Part shown: positions 9,977 to 18,541 of the stretch, piece by piece | How the letters are laid out: every line of letters starts with the position of its first letter | How positions within the stretch are numbered: position 1 is the first letter of the stretch | Assembly (NCBI RefSeq): GCF_005280195.1 | Contig: NZ_SZPR01000011.1 | Location: 62,001-126,000, forward strand | Direction: 5' to 3' | DNA from: Streptomyces galbus | GTDB lineage: Bacteria; Actinomycetota; Actinomycetes; Streptomycetales; Streptomycetaceae | DNA length: 64,000 nucleotides | Translations under genes and position numbers: made by a program | Notes under the pieces: generated by a model | Database searches by the model: none | The model's input: only the letters and a program-made list of their open reading frames with translations | Told to the model about the DNA's origin: nothing

Positions 9977-10978
9977 ATGACGACGGACAGCGTGCGGTGG
10001 GGCATCCTGGCGACGGGCGGGATAGCCGCCGCCTTCACGGCGGACCTGATCGACCTGCCGGAGGCCGAGGTGGTGGCGGTCGCCTCGCGCAGCGAGGCCA
10101 CGGCGCGGGCGTTCGCCGAGCGCTTCGGCATCCCGCGCGCCTACGGCGACTGGGCGTCCCTCGCCAAGGACGCGGACATCGATGTCGTCTACGTCGCCAC
10201 CCCGCACGTCGCCCACCGGGCCGCCGCCGGGCTGTGCCTGGAGGCCGGGCGCAACGTGCTGTGCGAGAAGCCGTTCACGCTGAACGTCCGCGAGGCCGGG
10301 GAACTCGTCGACCTCGCCCGGCGCGAGGGGCGCTTCCTGATGGAGGCGATGTGGATGTACTGCAACCCCCTGGTCCGCCGCCTCAAGCAGCTCGTCGACG
10401 ACGGTGCGATCGGCGAGGTGCGCACCGTGCAGGCCGACTTCGGCCTGGAGGGCCCCTTCCCGCCCGCGCACCGGCTGCGCGACCCCGCCCAGGGCGGCGG
10501 CGCGCTGCTCGACCTCGGCGTGTACCCGGTGTCCTTCGCCCAGCTCCTGCTCGGCGAGCCGGCCGGGATCGCCGCGCAGGCCGTGCTCTCCGACGAGGGC
10601 GTCGACCTGCAGACCGGCGCCGTCCTGTCCTGGGACTCCGGTGCGCTCGCCGCGCTGCACTGCTCCATCGACGGCGGTACCGGCACGACCGCGTCGGTCA
10701 CCGGCACCCGCGGGCGGATCGACCTGCCCGCCGGCTTCTTCCACCCCGAGCGGTTCGTGCTGCACCGCACCGGGCGCGAACCGGAGGAGTTCCTCGCCGA
10801 CCCGGCCCACGGCCCCCGTACGACGCTGCGCCACGAGGCGCGCGAGGTGATGCGGGCGGTCCGCGCGGGGGAGACCGAATCACCGCTGGTCCCGCTGGAC
10901 GGCACCCTCGCGGTGATGCGCACCCTGGACACCGTGCGCGAGCGGATCGGGGTGCGCTACCCGGCCGAGGAGGCGTGA
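9977..10978 (+). CDS. Gfo/Idh/MocA family oxidoreductase
   Basis: 333 residues from ATG at 9977 (MTTDSVRWGIL). The frame stays open further upstream but without a start that fits. N-terminal NAD(P)-binding fold with RWGILATGGIAAAF, VVAVASRS, VYVATPHVAH and the family hallmark CEKPF near residue 98. The C-terminal domain has GGGALLDLGVYPVSFAQLLLG, typical of dihydrodiol or glucose-fructose dehydrogenase-like members. The substrate is probably a sugar or cyclitol but cannot be named. A TetR gene follows 33 bp downstream. Confidence 0.93.
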   Translation: MTTDSVRWGILATGGIAAAFTADLIDLPEAEVVAVASRSEATARAFAERFGIPRAYGDWASLAKDADIDVVYVATPHVAHRAAAGLCLEAGRNVLCEKPFTLNVREAGELVDLARREGRFLMEAMWMYCNPLVRRLKQLVDDGAIGEVRTVQADFGLEGPFPPAHRLRDPAQGGGALLDLGVYPVSFAQLLLGEPAGIAAQAVLSDEGVDLQTGAVLSWDSGALAALHCSIDGGTGTTASVTGTRGRIDLPAGFFHPERFVLHRTGREPEEFLADPAHGPRTTLRHEAREVMRAVRAGETESPLVPLDGTLAVMRTLDTVRERIGVRYPAEEA

Positions 10979-11011
10979 GGGAGCGCGCCGGGAGCGCGGT
11001 AGCGTCGGATC

Positions 11012-11620
11012 ATGGTCAAGCGTCCCGACTCCCGCCGCCGCAGTGAGAAGTCCCGCCGCGCCATCTACGACGCGGCGCTCTCCCTGGTGGGCGAGGTCGG
11101 GTACCCGAGGACGACGGTCGAGGGGATCGCCGCCCGGGCCGGGGTCGGCAAGCAGACCATCTACCGCTGGTGGCCGTCCAAGGCGGACGTGCTGCTGGAG
11201 GCGTTCCTGGACCTGGGGGAGCGGGTCGCCGAGGAGGCGGGGCAGCAGCCGTACCGCATCCCCGACACCGGTGACCTCGCCGCCGACCTCAAGGCGGTGC
11301 TGCGGGCCACGGTCGACGAACTCCTCGACCCGCGCTTCGAGGCCCCCTCGCGCGCCCTGGCCGCCGAGGGACTGGTGAACGAGCAGCTCGGGCGCGAGTT
11401 CGTGGCCAAGCTCCTGGAGCCGCAGCTCCAGCTCTACGCCGAGCGGCTGCGCTCCGCCCAGGAGGCGGGCCAGGTCCGCGCCGACGTCGACCCGCGCATC
11501 GCGCTGGAGCTGTTCGTCTCCCCGCTCGCCCAGCGCTGGCTCCAGCACACCGGTGAGATCTCCCACACCTACACCGACACCCTCGTCGACTACGCCCTGC
11601 ACGGACTCGCCCCCCGCTGA
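11012..11620 (+). CDS. TetR/AcrR family transcriptional regulator
   Basis: 202 residues. N-terminal helix-turn-helix: RRAIYDAALSLVGEVGYPRTTVEGIAARAGVGKQTIYRWWPSK contains the classic TetR recognition helix (residues about 30-50). The C-terminal ligand domain (TetR_C 33-type; LDPRFEAPSRALAAEGL) ends in a helix pair for dimerisation. It probably controls itself or the preceding oxidoreductase gene; no palindrome was pinned down in the short gap. Confidence 0.93.
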   Translation: MVKRPDSRRRSEKSRRAIYDAALSLVGEVGYPRTTVEGIAARAGVGKQTIYRWWPSKADVLLEAFLDLGERVAEEAGQQPYRIPDTGDLAADLKAVLRATVDELLDPRFEAPSRALAAEGLVNEQLGREFVAKLLEPQLQLYAERLRSAQEAGQVRADVDPRIALELFVSPLAQRWLQHTGEISHTYTDTLVDYALHGLAPR

Positions 11621-11788
11621 CGCGCCCGCCCCCGCCCCCCGTGAGCCGGGCGGAGCATCCGGTGGCCGGTGTGCGCCCCCGCGTGCTCCTCGTCCCACCT
11701 GCCCCGATCCGGCCCCCCGGCCCCCCGCAGCGCCGGAAGGTGGGACCATGGGGCATGCTGTCCGCACAACAGCGAGGCGAGGGGACGG

Positions 11789-12520
11789 ATGAGCGCGGAG
11801 TTCGGTGGCCGGACCGGCCTGCGGGGCACACTCTCCCGGTGGCTGCGGGGGAACGGCCCGCAGGAGGACGCCGGCGACGGCGGCCGTGAGGCCCTGCTGC
11901 TCGCCGCCGCCGGAGCGGGCCTGCCGCTCGCACCCGCCGCCCACCCCGCCGCCGGCTACCGGTGCTCCTGCGACCGCGTGGGCTGTCCCACCCCCGCCCG
12001 GCACCCGGTGTCCTTCGCCTGGCAGACGCAGTCCACCACCGACCGCACCCAGGTCGAGCGCTGGGCCCGCCACCAGCCGCAGGCCAACTTCATCACCGCC
12101 ACCGGCATGACCCACGACGTCCTGGACGTGCCCGTGGAGGCCGGCCGCGAGGCCCTGGAGCGGCTGCTGGACTCCGGTGTGGAGGTCGGCCCGGTCGCCG
12201 AGAGCGACGACGGCCGGATGTACTTCTTCACCCTCACCCGCGGCACGCCCGAGGACGAGGACGAGTGGTGGCCCTGCGAGCTGGACTGCCACCCCGAGAC
12301 CATGGACGAGCACCCCGGCCTGCGCTGGCACTGCCGGGGCTCCTACGTCCTCGTGCCGCCCTCCCGGCTCCCCGGTGACGACGGGCGGTCGGTGCACTGG
12401 GTCCGGGGCCCGGAGCACCCCCTGCCCGAGCCGCTGACCCTGCTGGAGTCCCTCACGGACGCCTGCGCCAAGTACGCGGGGCAGGACCAGTCGTCCTCCC
12501 CGTGGCCCCTGCGCCACTGA
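11789..12520 (+). CDS. bifunctional primase/polymerase N-terminal domain-like protein
   Basis: 243 residues from ATG at 11789. Residues 33-110 (LLLAAAGAGLPLAPAA, YRCSCDRVGCPTPARHPVSF, QVERWARHQPQANFITATG) follow the layout of the N-terminal Prim-Pol domain found in plasmid and phage replication proteins: a Cys-rich insertion and a 'hP' motif. The rest (VPVEAGREALERLL, GRMYFFTLTRG) also fits the domain. There is no helicase or C-terminal primase domain. Streptomyces keep this short stand-alone protein in the core genome; whether it has any polymerase activity is not shown by the sequence. Confidence 0.75.
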   Translation: MSAEFGGRTGLRGTLSRWLRGNGPQEDAGDGGREALLLAAAGAGLPLAPAAHPAAGYRCSCDRVGCPTPARHPVSFAWQTQSTTDRTQVERWARHQPQANFITATGMTHDVLDVPVEAGREALERLLDSGVEVGPVAESDDGRMYFFTLTRGTPEDEDEWWPCELDCHPETMDEHPGLRWHCRGSYVLVPPSRLPGDDGRSVHWVRGPEHPLPEPLTLLESLTDACAKYAGQDQSSSPWPLRH

Positions 12521-12550
12521 GGTCCCGGGCCCGCCGGGGACGGCCCCGCG

Positions 12551-13570
12551 TCACTCGCCCTTGGCGGAGGTGAGCCCCTCGACCCGGGCCAGCACCGAGA
12601 CGCGACCGCCGGTGCCCGCCGGGTCCACGGCCACCTGGTTGGCCACGAACTCCATCGTCAGCGTCTGCTTGATCTCGCCCGTGGTCAGCGCCCGCACGTT
12701 CGCGTTCGGCGCCGGCACGCTCGCGCCCTGCGCCGCCGTCTGCTTCACGAAGTGGTGCGAGCTGAAGAACACCAGCGCGCCCCCGTCCGCCGTGCGCAGC
12801 GCCACCGGCGCGTAGTCGCCGTCGGTCAGCGGCTCGTCGACGTACTGCGTGGCGAGCCCGGGCCGGCTCGCGTTCTTCTGCCGCTGGGCGCGCAGCGCGC
12901 TGGTGTGCGTGCCGTCCGCGAAGGAACTCCCGCCGCTGCGGAGGTAGTCGGCGTAGCCCTTGCTGAGGGTGCCGGGCGCGGCGGCGAGCCCGCTCGCGTC
13001 GGCCGGGACCGCCTCGGCCCAGCCGTCCGCGTCCTTCTCGAACTCAGGCAGCGCGCCGGGCGCGACGAGCGTGAGGTACGTGGCCTGCCACCGCTCGGAG
13101 ACGTCGTGGCGCTGGAACACCATCAGCCAGCGGGCCGAACCGCCCTTGTTGGCCTGCGCGTCGGCGACGAACCAGCGCGGCCAGCCGGCCTTCTTCGGGA
13201 TCGTGTACCGCACGTCCGACAGCGCCAGCGGGGTGTGCTGCGGATTGCCCCCGGGGTGGTTGACGTGCCCGGCCTTCAGGCGGGCCGCGTCGATCACCTT
13301 GAGCGGGCCGGCGGTGTACGCGGCGTCGAGGGACGCGTCGTAGGCGGCGTCGGCCTTGTTGTACGCGGCGGTGAACTCCTCGACCGCGCGGGCCGCTTCG
13401 CCGCGCGTGCCGGCCGGGACCACCACGCGCTCCCCGTGGACGACCACGCAGCCGCTCGCGGTCAGCGAGACGGCGGTCAGCGAGGCCGCCAGGAGCGCGC
13501 CGCGCTCACGCCTGCTGGGTCCTGGACGGCCGGTCCTCGGGCCGCGCTCCCTGGTCATCCGGTGCGTCAT
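12551..13570 (-). CDS. putative lipoprotein of unknown function, linked to efe operon
   Basis: About 339 residues. The N-terminus has RRERGALLAASLTAVSLTASGC, with a lipobox (TASGC) at about residue 40, so the mature protein should be anchored outside the membrane. The remainder is a soluble domain with many Ala/Lys residues and no motif I recognise. It overlaps the end of efeU by up to 65 bp (53 bp if the second Met at 13558 is used), which argues for co-transcription and coupling. A role beside iron uptake is an inference from position only. Confidence 0.8.
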   Translation of the reverse strand: MTHRMTRERGPRTGRPGPSRRERGALLAASLTAVSLTASGCVVVHGERVVVPAGTRGEAARAVEEFTAAYNKADAAYDASLDAAYTAGPLKVIDAARLKAGHVNHPGGNPQHTPLALSDVRYTIPKKAGWPRWFVADAQANKGGSARWLMVFQRHDVSERWQATYLTLVAPGALPEFEKDADGWAEAVPADASGLAAAPGTLSKGYADYLRSGGSSFADGTHTSALRAQRQKNASRPGLATQYVDEPLTDGDYAPVALRTADGGALVFFSSHHFVKQTAAQGASVPAPNANVRALTTGEIKQTLTMEFVANQVAVDPAGTGGRVSVLARVEGLTSAKGE

Positions 13571-14402
13571 CCGGTGTCTTCACCTTCCCCTTCCCGGAGG
13601 CGAACCCTACCGGGGCGAGGAACAGGGCGAGCGTCGGGACCAGGTACAGCAGCCACACCGTGACCTGGAGGACCGTGGGGTCGGCCTGGAAGTTGAACAC
13701 ACCCTTGAGCAGCGTGCCGTACCAGCTGTCCGGCGGGATCGCCCCGGTGATGTCGAAGGCCTGGTCGGTCAGCCCGGGCAGCCAGTCGGCCTCCTGCAGG
13801 TCGTGGAAGCCGTAGGCGAGGACGCCCGCCGCGACGACGACCAGCATGCCGCCGGTCCAGGTGAAGAACTTCGCCAGGTTGATGCGCAGCGCGCCGCGGT
13901 AGAACAGCCAGCCGAGGAGCACCGCGGTGGCCAGGCCCAGCGCCGCGCCGACCAGCGGGCGGGGGGTGCCGTCGCCGGCCGCGTGCACGGACGTCCAGAT
14001 GAACAGGGCGGTCTCCAGGCCCTCCCGGCCCACCGCGAGGAACGCGGTCGCCACCAGCGCGCCCGTGCCCAGGGCGAGGGCCGCGTCCAGCTTGCCGTGC
14101 AGCTCCGCCTTCAGGTGCCGGGCGGTGCGCCGCATCCAGAACACCATCCACGTCACCAGGCCGACGGAGATGATCGACAGGGAGCCGCCGAGCGCCTCCT
14201 GCGCCTCGAACGTCAGCTCCTGGGAGCCGAACTCCAGGGCGCAGCCGAAGCCCAGCGCGATCACCACGGCGGTGCCGACGCCGAGCCAGATCGGCTTCAG
14301 GGCGTCCCGGCGTCCGGTCTTGACCAGGTAGGCGATGAGGATGCAGACGACGAGGCTGGCCTCCAGGCCCTCGCGCAGTCCGATCAGGTAGTTGGAGAAC
14401 AC
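13506..14402 (-). CDS. efeU: EfeU, FTR1-family iron permease
   Basis: 298 residues with seven hydrophobic segments. The two FTR1 signature motifs are visible: GLREGLEASLVV near residue 10 and GREGLETALFI near residue 125, both REXXE-type iron-binding sites within helices. It forms the membrane channel of the EfeUOB ferrous/ferric iron importer. The start is 3 bp past the stop of efeB, so it is third in the efeO-efeB-efeU operon. The C-terminus is charged (KGKVKTPDDAPDDQ). Confidence 0.95.
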   Translation of the reverse strand: MFSNYLIGLREGLEASLVVCILIAYLVKTGRRDALKPIWLGVGTAVVIALGFGCALEFGSQELTFEAQEALGGSLSIISVGLVTWMVFWMRRTARHLKAELHGKLDAALALGTGALVATAFLAVGREGLETALFIWTSVHAAGDGTPRPLVGAALGLATAVLLGWLFYRGALRINLAKFFTWTGGMLVVVAAGVLAYGFHDLQEADWLPGLTDQAFDITGAIPPDSWYGTLLKGVFNFQADPTVLQVTVWLLYLVPTLALFLAPVGFASGKGKVKTPDDAPDDQGARPEDRPSRTQQA

Positions 14403-14405
14403 GGG

Positions 14406-15695
14406 CTAGGCCTCCTTGGCGAACAGCGTGCGGCCCCACCAGTCGTCCTCGTCGCGGACGCCGGGCGGCACGGCGAAGACCGCCGAACCCACGTGCTGGA
14501 TGTACTCGTTGAGGGCGTCGGTGGCGAGGTTGCGCTGGATGCGCACGAACCCCTCGCGCACGTCGCGCTGGTAGGCGAGGAAGAACAGGCCCGCGTCCAG
14601 CCGGCCCAGGCCGTCGGTGCCGTCGGTGAAGGAGTATCCGCGGCGCAGGATCGTCGCGCCGCCGTTGGAGTGGGGGTGCGCGAGCCGCACGTGCGCGTCG
14701 GGCTTCATCGCCTTCAGGAACGGCTCGTCGCGCTCCTTGGCCTTGCCGACGGGGGCGCCCTCGCCCTTGTCGCGGCCGAAGACGTCCTCCTGCTCCTGCA
14801 GCGAGGTGCGGTCCCAGGTCTCGATGTGCATGCGGATCCGGCGGGCCACCAGGTAGCTGCCGCCGGTCATCCAGCGGGGGCCGTCCTTCTCGCCGACCCA
14901 CACGAACTTGTCGAGCCGGTCGGTCTCGGTGCCCGCGATGTTGCGGGTGCCGTCCTTGAAGCCCATCAGGTTGCGCGGGGTCTGCGCGCCGGGCGTGGTC
15001 GAGGAGGTCTTGCCGAAGCCGAGCTGCGACCAGCGGATGACGACCTTGCCCATGCCGATGCGGGCGAGGTTGCGGATGGCGTGCACGGCCACCTGCGGGT
15101 CGTCGGCGCAGGCCTGCACGCACAGGTCGCCGTTGCTGCGGTTCGCGTCGAGGGCGTCGCCGGCGAACTTCGGCAGGTCGATCAGCGCGTCCGGCCGCTG
15201 CCCGGCCAGGTCGAACTTGGTGAACAGCGACGGGCCGAAGCCGATCGTCAGCGTCAGCCGGGACGGCTTGAGGCCCAGCGCCTCGCCGGTGTCGTCCGGC
15301 GGGGCCTCGGCGAGACCGCCGTACGCGCCCTCGCCGACCGCCTTGCCGGCCGTCATCCGGCGGGCGGCCGCGGTCCAGTCCTTCAGAAGCTGGACGAACG
15401 CCGCGCGGTCCCCGGTGGTCACGTCGAACGCCGCGAAGTGCAGCCGGTCCTGCACGGGCGTGGAGATGCCCGCCTGGTGGACGCCGTGGAAGGGCACCGC
15501 GCCGCCGGCGTCGGCGCCCGCCGGGTCCACGTCGTTGCCGACGCGGGTCATGGCGACGGCGCCGCCGGCCGCGGCGGCACCGAGCGCGAGCCCCGCGCCG
15601 CCCCAGCCGATCAGCGAGCGCCGGGTGGGCGACTTGGCCGTCGAGTCGGTGCTGCGGGCGCTGCCGTTGCTGTCGGTGGTGTCGGTGTCCGTCAT
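14406..15695 (-). CDS. efeB: EfeB, Dyp-type heme peroxidase, Tat-exported
   Basis: 429 residues. N-terminal twin-arginine signal (TRRSLIGWGGAGLALGAAAA, about residues 25-45). Dyp-type markers are GFKDGTRN (GxxDG with the catalytic Asp, near residue 230) and later conserved ATILRRGYSFTDG. EfeB oxidises or handles ferrous iron, or takes iron from heme, outside the membrane and passes it to EfeO/EfeU. It sits between efeO (17-bp gap) and efeU (3-bp gap). Confidence 0.95.
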   Translation of the reverse strand: MTDTDTTDSNGSARSTDSTAKSPTRRSLIGWGGAGLALGAAAAGGAVAMTRVGNDVDPAGADAGGAVPFHGVHQAGISTPVQDRLHFAAFDVTTGDRAAFVQLLKDWTAAARRMTAGKAVGEGAYGGLAEAPPDDTGEALGLKPSRLTLTIGFGPSLFTKFDLAGQRPDALIDLPKFAGDALDANRSNGDLCVQACADDPQVAVHAIRNLARIGMGKVVIRWSQLGFGKTSSTTPGAQTPRNLMGFKDGTRNIAGTETDRLDKFVWVGEKDGPRWMTGGSYLVARRIRMHIETWDRTSLQEQEDVFGRDKGEGAPVGKAKERDEPFLKAMKPDAHVRLAHPHSNGGATILRRGYSFTDGTDGLGRLDAGLFFLAYQRDVREGFVRIQRNLATDALNEYIQHVGSAVFAVPPGVRDEDDWWGRTLFAKEA

Positions 15696-15712
15696 GTCAG
15701 TCGGGTTCCCCG

Positions 15713-16852
15713 TTACTTGGCGACGGCAGCGGCGAGCTTGGACAGCGGCTCGGCGAGCGCGTTGACCGCGTCCGAGAGCTGCTTGCGGTCGGCCTCGCCG
15801 ACCTTGTCGTAGGAGACGAAGTCGTACGACGTCTTGTCCGCGCGGTACTTGTCCAGCAGCGTGTCCAGCGCGGCGAACTGCTGGTCCAGTTCGGTGGCCA
15901 GGGCCGCGTCGTTCTTGCGGGCGACCGGCTCGAGCAGGTCGTACGCCTTCTGCGCGCCCTCGACGTTGGCCTTGAAGTCGACCAGGTCGGTGTGCGAGAA
16001 GGTCTCCTCCTCACCGGTGACCTTGCCGGTGGCGACCTCGTCCAGCAGCTCCTTGGCGCCGTTGGCCATGGAGGTGGGCGTGATCTCGGCGGTGCCGACC
16101 CGCTTCTGCCAGTCCGTCAGGTCGGTGACGAGCTGGTCGGCGAGGACCTTGTCGGCGGCGCTGACGGTGCCGTTCTTCCAGAGCGCCTTCTCCAGCGTGT
16201 GCCAGCCGGTCCACTTCTGCCCGGCCTCCAGGTCGGCCTCGCGCAGGTCGACCTTGGGGTCGATGTCGCCGAAGGACTCCGCGACCGGCTCGGTGCGCTC
16301 CCAGCCGATGCGCGAGGGCGCGTACGCCTTCTTCGCGGCGGCGACGTCCCCGGCCTTCACGGCCGTCACGAACGCCTGCACCTTCGGCAGCGTCTCGTCG
16401 GCCTGCTGCTGCGCGTACTGGCGGTAGGCGGCCACGGCCCGGTCCAGGCGCGGGTCGCGCTGGGCGGTGCTGCCGCCGGTGACCTTGAGGGTCTGGCGGA
16501 TGCCCTTGCCCTTCATGCCGGGCTTGCAGGCGATCTGGTACTCGCCGGCCTTCACCTCGGCGGTGACCCGCTGCTTGGTGCCCGGGCCGATGTTCTCCCG
16601 CTCGGTGACGACGCGGTCGTCGGGGAAGAGGACGTAGACCTCGGTGACCTTGGAGCCCTTGTTCTCGATGGAGAGTTCGACGTGGCCGGCGGAGATCTCC
16701 TTGACGGAGGTGTCGCACTTGTCGTCGGTCGCCGTGACGGAGATCACGCGGTCGCCGTCGGCGGCGTCGCTCTTCTCGGTGCAGCCGGTGACGGCGGTCA
16801 GGGCCGCCGCCACGGAGACGGCGGTGACGACGGACACTCTGGCGGCTCGCAT
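15713..16852 (-). CDS. efeO: EfeO, iron-binding lipoprotein (cupredoxin plus M75 domains)
   Basis: 379 residues, first gene of the operon. Lipobox LTAVTGC near residue 23. Residues 30-125 form a cupredoxin-like domain (VISVTATDDKCD, GEYQIACKPGM); residues 135-379 form the M75/imelysin-like domain with GWHTLEKALW, where HxxE is the proposed metal site. EfeO captures iron at the cell surface for EfeU. The upstream iron box predicts repression by a DmdR/IdeR-type regulator when iron is plentiful. Confidence 0.95.
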   Translation of the reverse strand: MRAARVSVVTAVSVAAALTAVTGCTEKSDAADGDRVISVTATDDKCDTSVKEISAGHVELSIENKGSKVTEVYVLFPDDRVVTERENIGPGTKQRVTAEVKAGEYQIACKPGMKGKGIRQTLKVTGGSTAQRDPRLDRAVAAYRQYAQQQADETLPKVQAFVTAVKAGDVAAAKKAYAPSRIGWERTEPVAESFGDIDPKVDLREADLEAGQKWTGWHTLEKALWKNGTVSAADKVLADQLVTDLTDWQKRVGTAEITPTSMANGAKELLDEVATGKVTGEEETFSHTDLVDFKANVEGAQKAYDLLEPVARKNDAALATELDQQFAALDTLLDKYRADKTSYDFVSYDKVGEADRKQLSDAVNALAEPLSKLAAAVAK

Positions 16853-16878
16853 GCGGGCTCCCGGCCTGGCAGGTTCGG

Positions 16879-16897
16879 ATTGGTGAGGCTCGCCTAA
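16879..16897 (-). promoter_or_regulatory. iron box (DmdR/IdeR-type operator) of efeOBU
   Basis: Read on the minus strand it is TTAGGCGAGCCTCACCAAT, matching 13 of 19 positions of the consensus TTAGGTTAGGCTAACCTAA. It lies 27-45 bp before the efeO start codon. A second weaker half-similar stretch, AGGTAAGCCTCAGAT, lies further upstream (about 16900-16915). The arrangement suggests repression under iron sufficiency. Confidence 0.7.
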
Positions 16898-17050
16898 GTT
16901 ATCTGAGGCTTACCTGTGCCGTACCCCCATGGGCCGTGATTCCTCTCTCATAGACGCTGTAAAGGCACGAGCCGATCACGGCAGGCCAAATCGCACCCCA
17001 TGCGATGGTCAAGGGAGATTCAAGGAATCTATGGGTGCTTCAATGCGCGG

Positions 17051-17710
17051 GTGACTGACTACGACGTGCCCGCCTACGACGTGCTCCGCGTCTTCTGCGC
17101 GCCGAACGGCGGCTACGGCAACGAACTGGGCGTGGTCCGCGAGGGCTCGGCGCTGCCGGGGCAGGCGGAACGCCAGGCGCTCGCCGGGAAGCTCGGGTTC
17201 AGCGAGACGGTGTTCGTGGACGACCCCGAGCGCGGGATCGTCGACATCTACACGCCCACCCTGCGCCTGCCCTTCGCCGGCCACCCCTGCGTCGGCGCGG
17301 CCTGGCTGCTCGACGTGCCGGAACTCATCACCCCGGCCGGGGTGGTGGGCGCCCGGCAGGACGGCGAGTTCTGCTGGATCGAGGCGCGCGCCGAATGGGC
17401 CCCGCCGCGCACCCTGCGCCGGTACGCCACCGCCGCCGAGGTCGACGACCTCGCCGTCCCGCCGCCCGGCGAGTGGATCTACGCCTGGGCCTGGGAGGAC
17501 GAGCCGGCGGGCCGGGTCCGGGCCCGCGCGTTCCCCGGCCGCGGCGACGGCATCGAGGAGGACGAGGCCACGGGCGCGGCGGCGCTGCTGCTCACCGACC
17601 GGCTGGGCCGCGCCCTGAACATCACCCAGGGCGCCGGATCGCAGATCCTGACGGCCCCCCAGCCGGGCGGCTGGGTGGAGATCGGCGGACGGGTGTACCT
17701 GGAGCGCTGA
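17051..17710 (+). CDS. PhzF family phenazine biosynthesis-like isomerase
   Basis: 219 residues from GTG at 17051 (VTDYDVPAYDVLRVF). Family signatures: AYDVLRVFCAP, GNELGVV, SETVFVDDP and LRLPFAGHPCVGAAWLL, and a late GIEEDEATGAAALLL. PhzF enzymes have a diaminopimelate epimerase-like fold and isomerise small cyclic acids; no phenazine cluster is nearby, so the substrate is unknown. At 219 residues it is shorter than the usual 260-300, but it keeps both halves of the pseudo-symmetric fold in reduced form. Confidence 0.88.
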   Translation: MTDYDVPAYDVLRVFCAPNGGYGNELGVVREGSALPGQAERQALAGKLGFSETVFVDDPERGIVDIYTPTLRLPFAGHPCVGAAWLLDVPELITPAGVVGARQDGEFCWIEARAEWAPPRTLRRYATAAEVDDLAVPPPGEWIYAWAWEDEPAGRVRARAFPGRGDGIEEDEATGAAALLLTDRLGRALNITQGAGSQILTAPQPGGWVEIGGRVYLER

Positions 17711-17804
17711 GCGTCGCGCGTTCGGGTGGAACAGCGTGTGGGGGTGGCCGCCGCCGGGGAACCGATGGCCCTGACCAGTCACCCCTCCCGAACAGAGGAG
17801 ACCC

Positions 17805-18011
17805 ATGCGCATTCGTTCGGCTCTCGCCGCCGTCGTCCTGACCGCCGCCCTGACCGCCGTGAGCGCGGCGACGGCCTCCGCCGCCGACCACGAGCAGCGC
17901 GGCGGCTCCGAGGACGGCAGGACCTGCAGCACGTACCTCTACTACATCGACACCGTCACGGCCGACCTCGGCGGTGCCGGCACGAACTGCGGCGACCTCT
18001 TCTTCGCCTGA
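17805..18011 (+). CDS. small exported peptide, unknown
   Basis: 68 residues. GAGGAG precedes the ATG. Residues 1-26 are a Sec signal peptide ending in ATASAA, leaving a mature peptide of about 42 residues with two cysteines (RTCSTYLYY and GTNCGDLFFA) and an aromatic, acidic composition. The two cysteines could form one disulphide. Not a family I recognise; it is not a bacteriocin or lanthipeptide precursor with visible processing enzymes nearby. Confidence 0.7.
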   Translation: MRIRSALAAVVLTAALTAVSAATASAADHEQRGGSEDGRTCSTYLYYIDTVTADLGGAGTNCGDLFFA

Positions 18012-18075
18012 GCCGCACCGGTGCCCCGGACCGCGCCCCGCTGCCGTGGGCGCGGTCCGGGGCACCCGCACGTCG

Positions 18076-18513
18076 TCACCCCGGCAGGGCGCACTCCTCG
18101 CCCAGTTCCCGCAGGACCGCCGTGTTCAGCGCGAACGCCCGCCGGCACTCGGCCACCATCCGCTGCCGCTCGGCCCGTCGGCGCCCACCTCGTCCGGCAG
18201 CCGCCGGTAGTCCGCTTGAACGCGGCGCTCAGTGACGCGCGCCAGCCGGGACCCCGCAGTGCGCCAGGTCCCGCTCCAGCGCCGGGAGCCGGAACAGCTC
18301 CGGGCGCACGAAGGACCCGGCCACCGGGTCGGACACCAGGCGCCCGGCCGGCGCCTCCAGCGCCTCGTGGACGAACCACAACTGCTCGGTGCAGCGGGCG
18401 TACGCGCCCACGTCGAGGCGCCCGCCCAGCAGGTGGGCCAGGAACGCCGAGGCTTCCGCCTCCGCGTGCTGGTGCCGGGTGGCGGTGCGCAGGAGCGCGG
18501 CGAGGGAGTCCAT
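18076..18513 (-). pseudogene. decayed biliverdin-producing heme oxygenase
   Basis: The first ~85 residues from 18513 are a heme oxygenase N-terminus: LRTATRHQHAEAEASAFLAHLLGG with the heme-ligand His in the H-x-x-AE context, YTEQLWFVHEALE-like sequence, then FVRPELFRLPALERDLAH. The frame then ends. About 30 bp further, other frames give the C-terminus: YRRLPDEVGADGP in one and QRMVAECRRAFALNTAVL, ending LRELGEE.CALPG, in another, stopping at 18078. The central ~100 residues (the distal helix region) are missing and there are at least two frameshifts. A complete gene would be about 215 codons. Enzyme function is lost. Confidence 0.85.
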
Positions 18514-18541
18514 CGGGGCGTCCTCCGGTGCGGGCCCGGCG

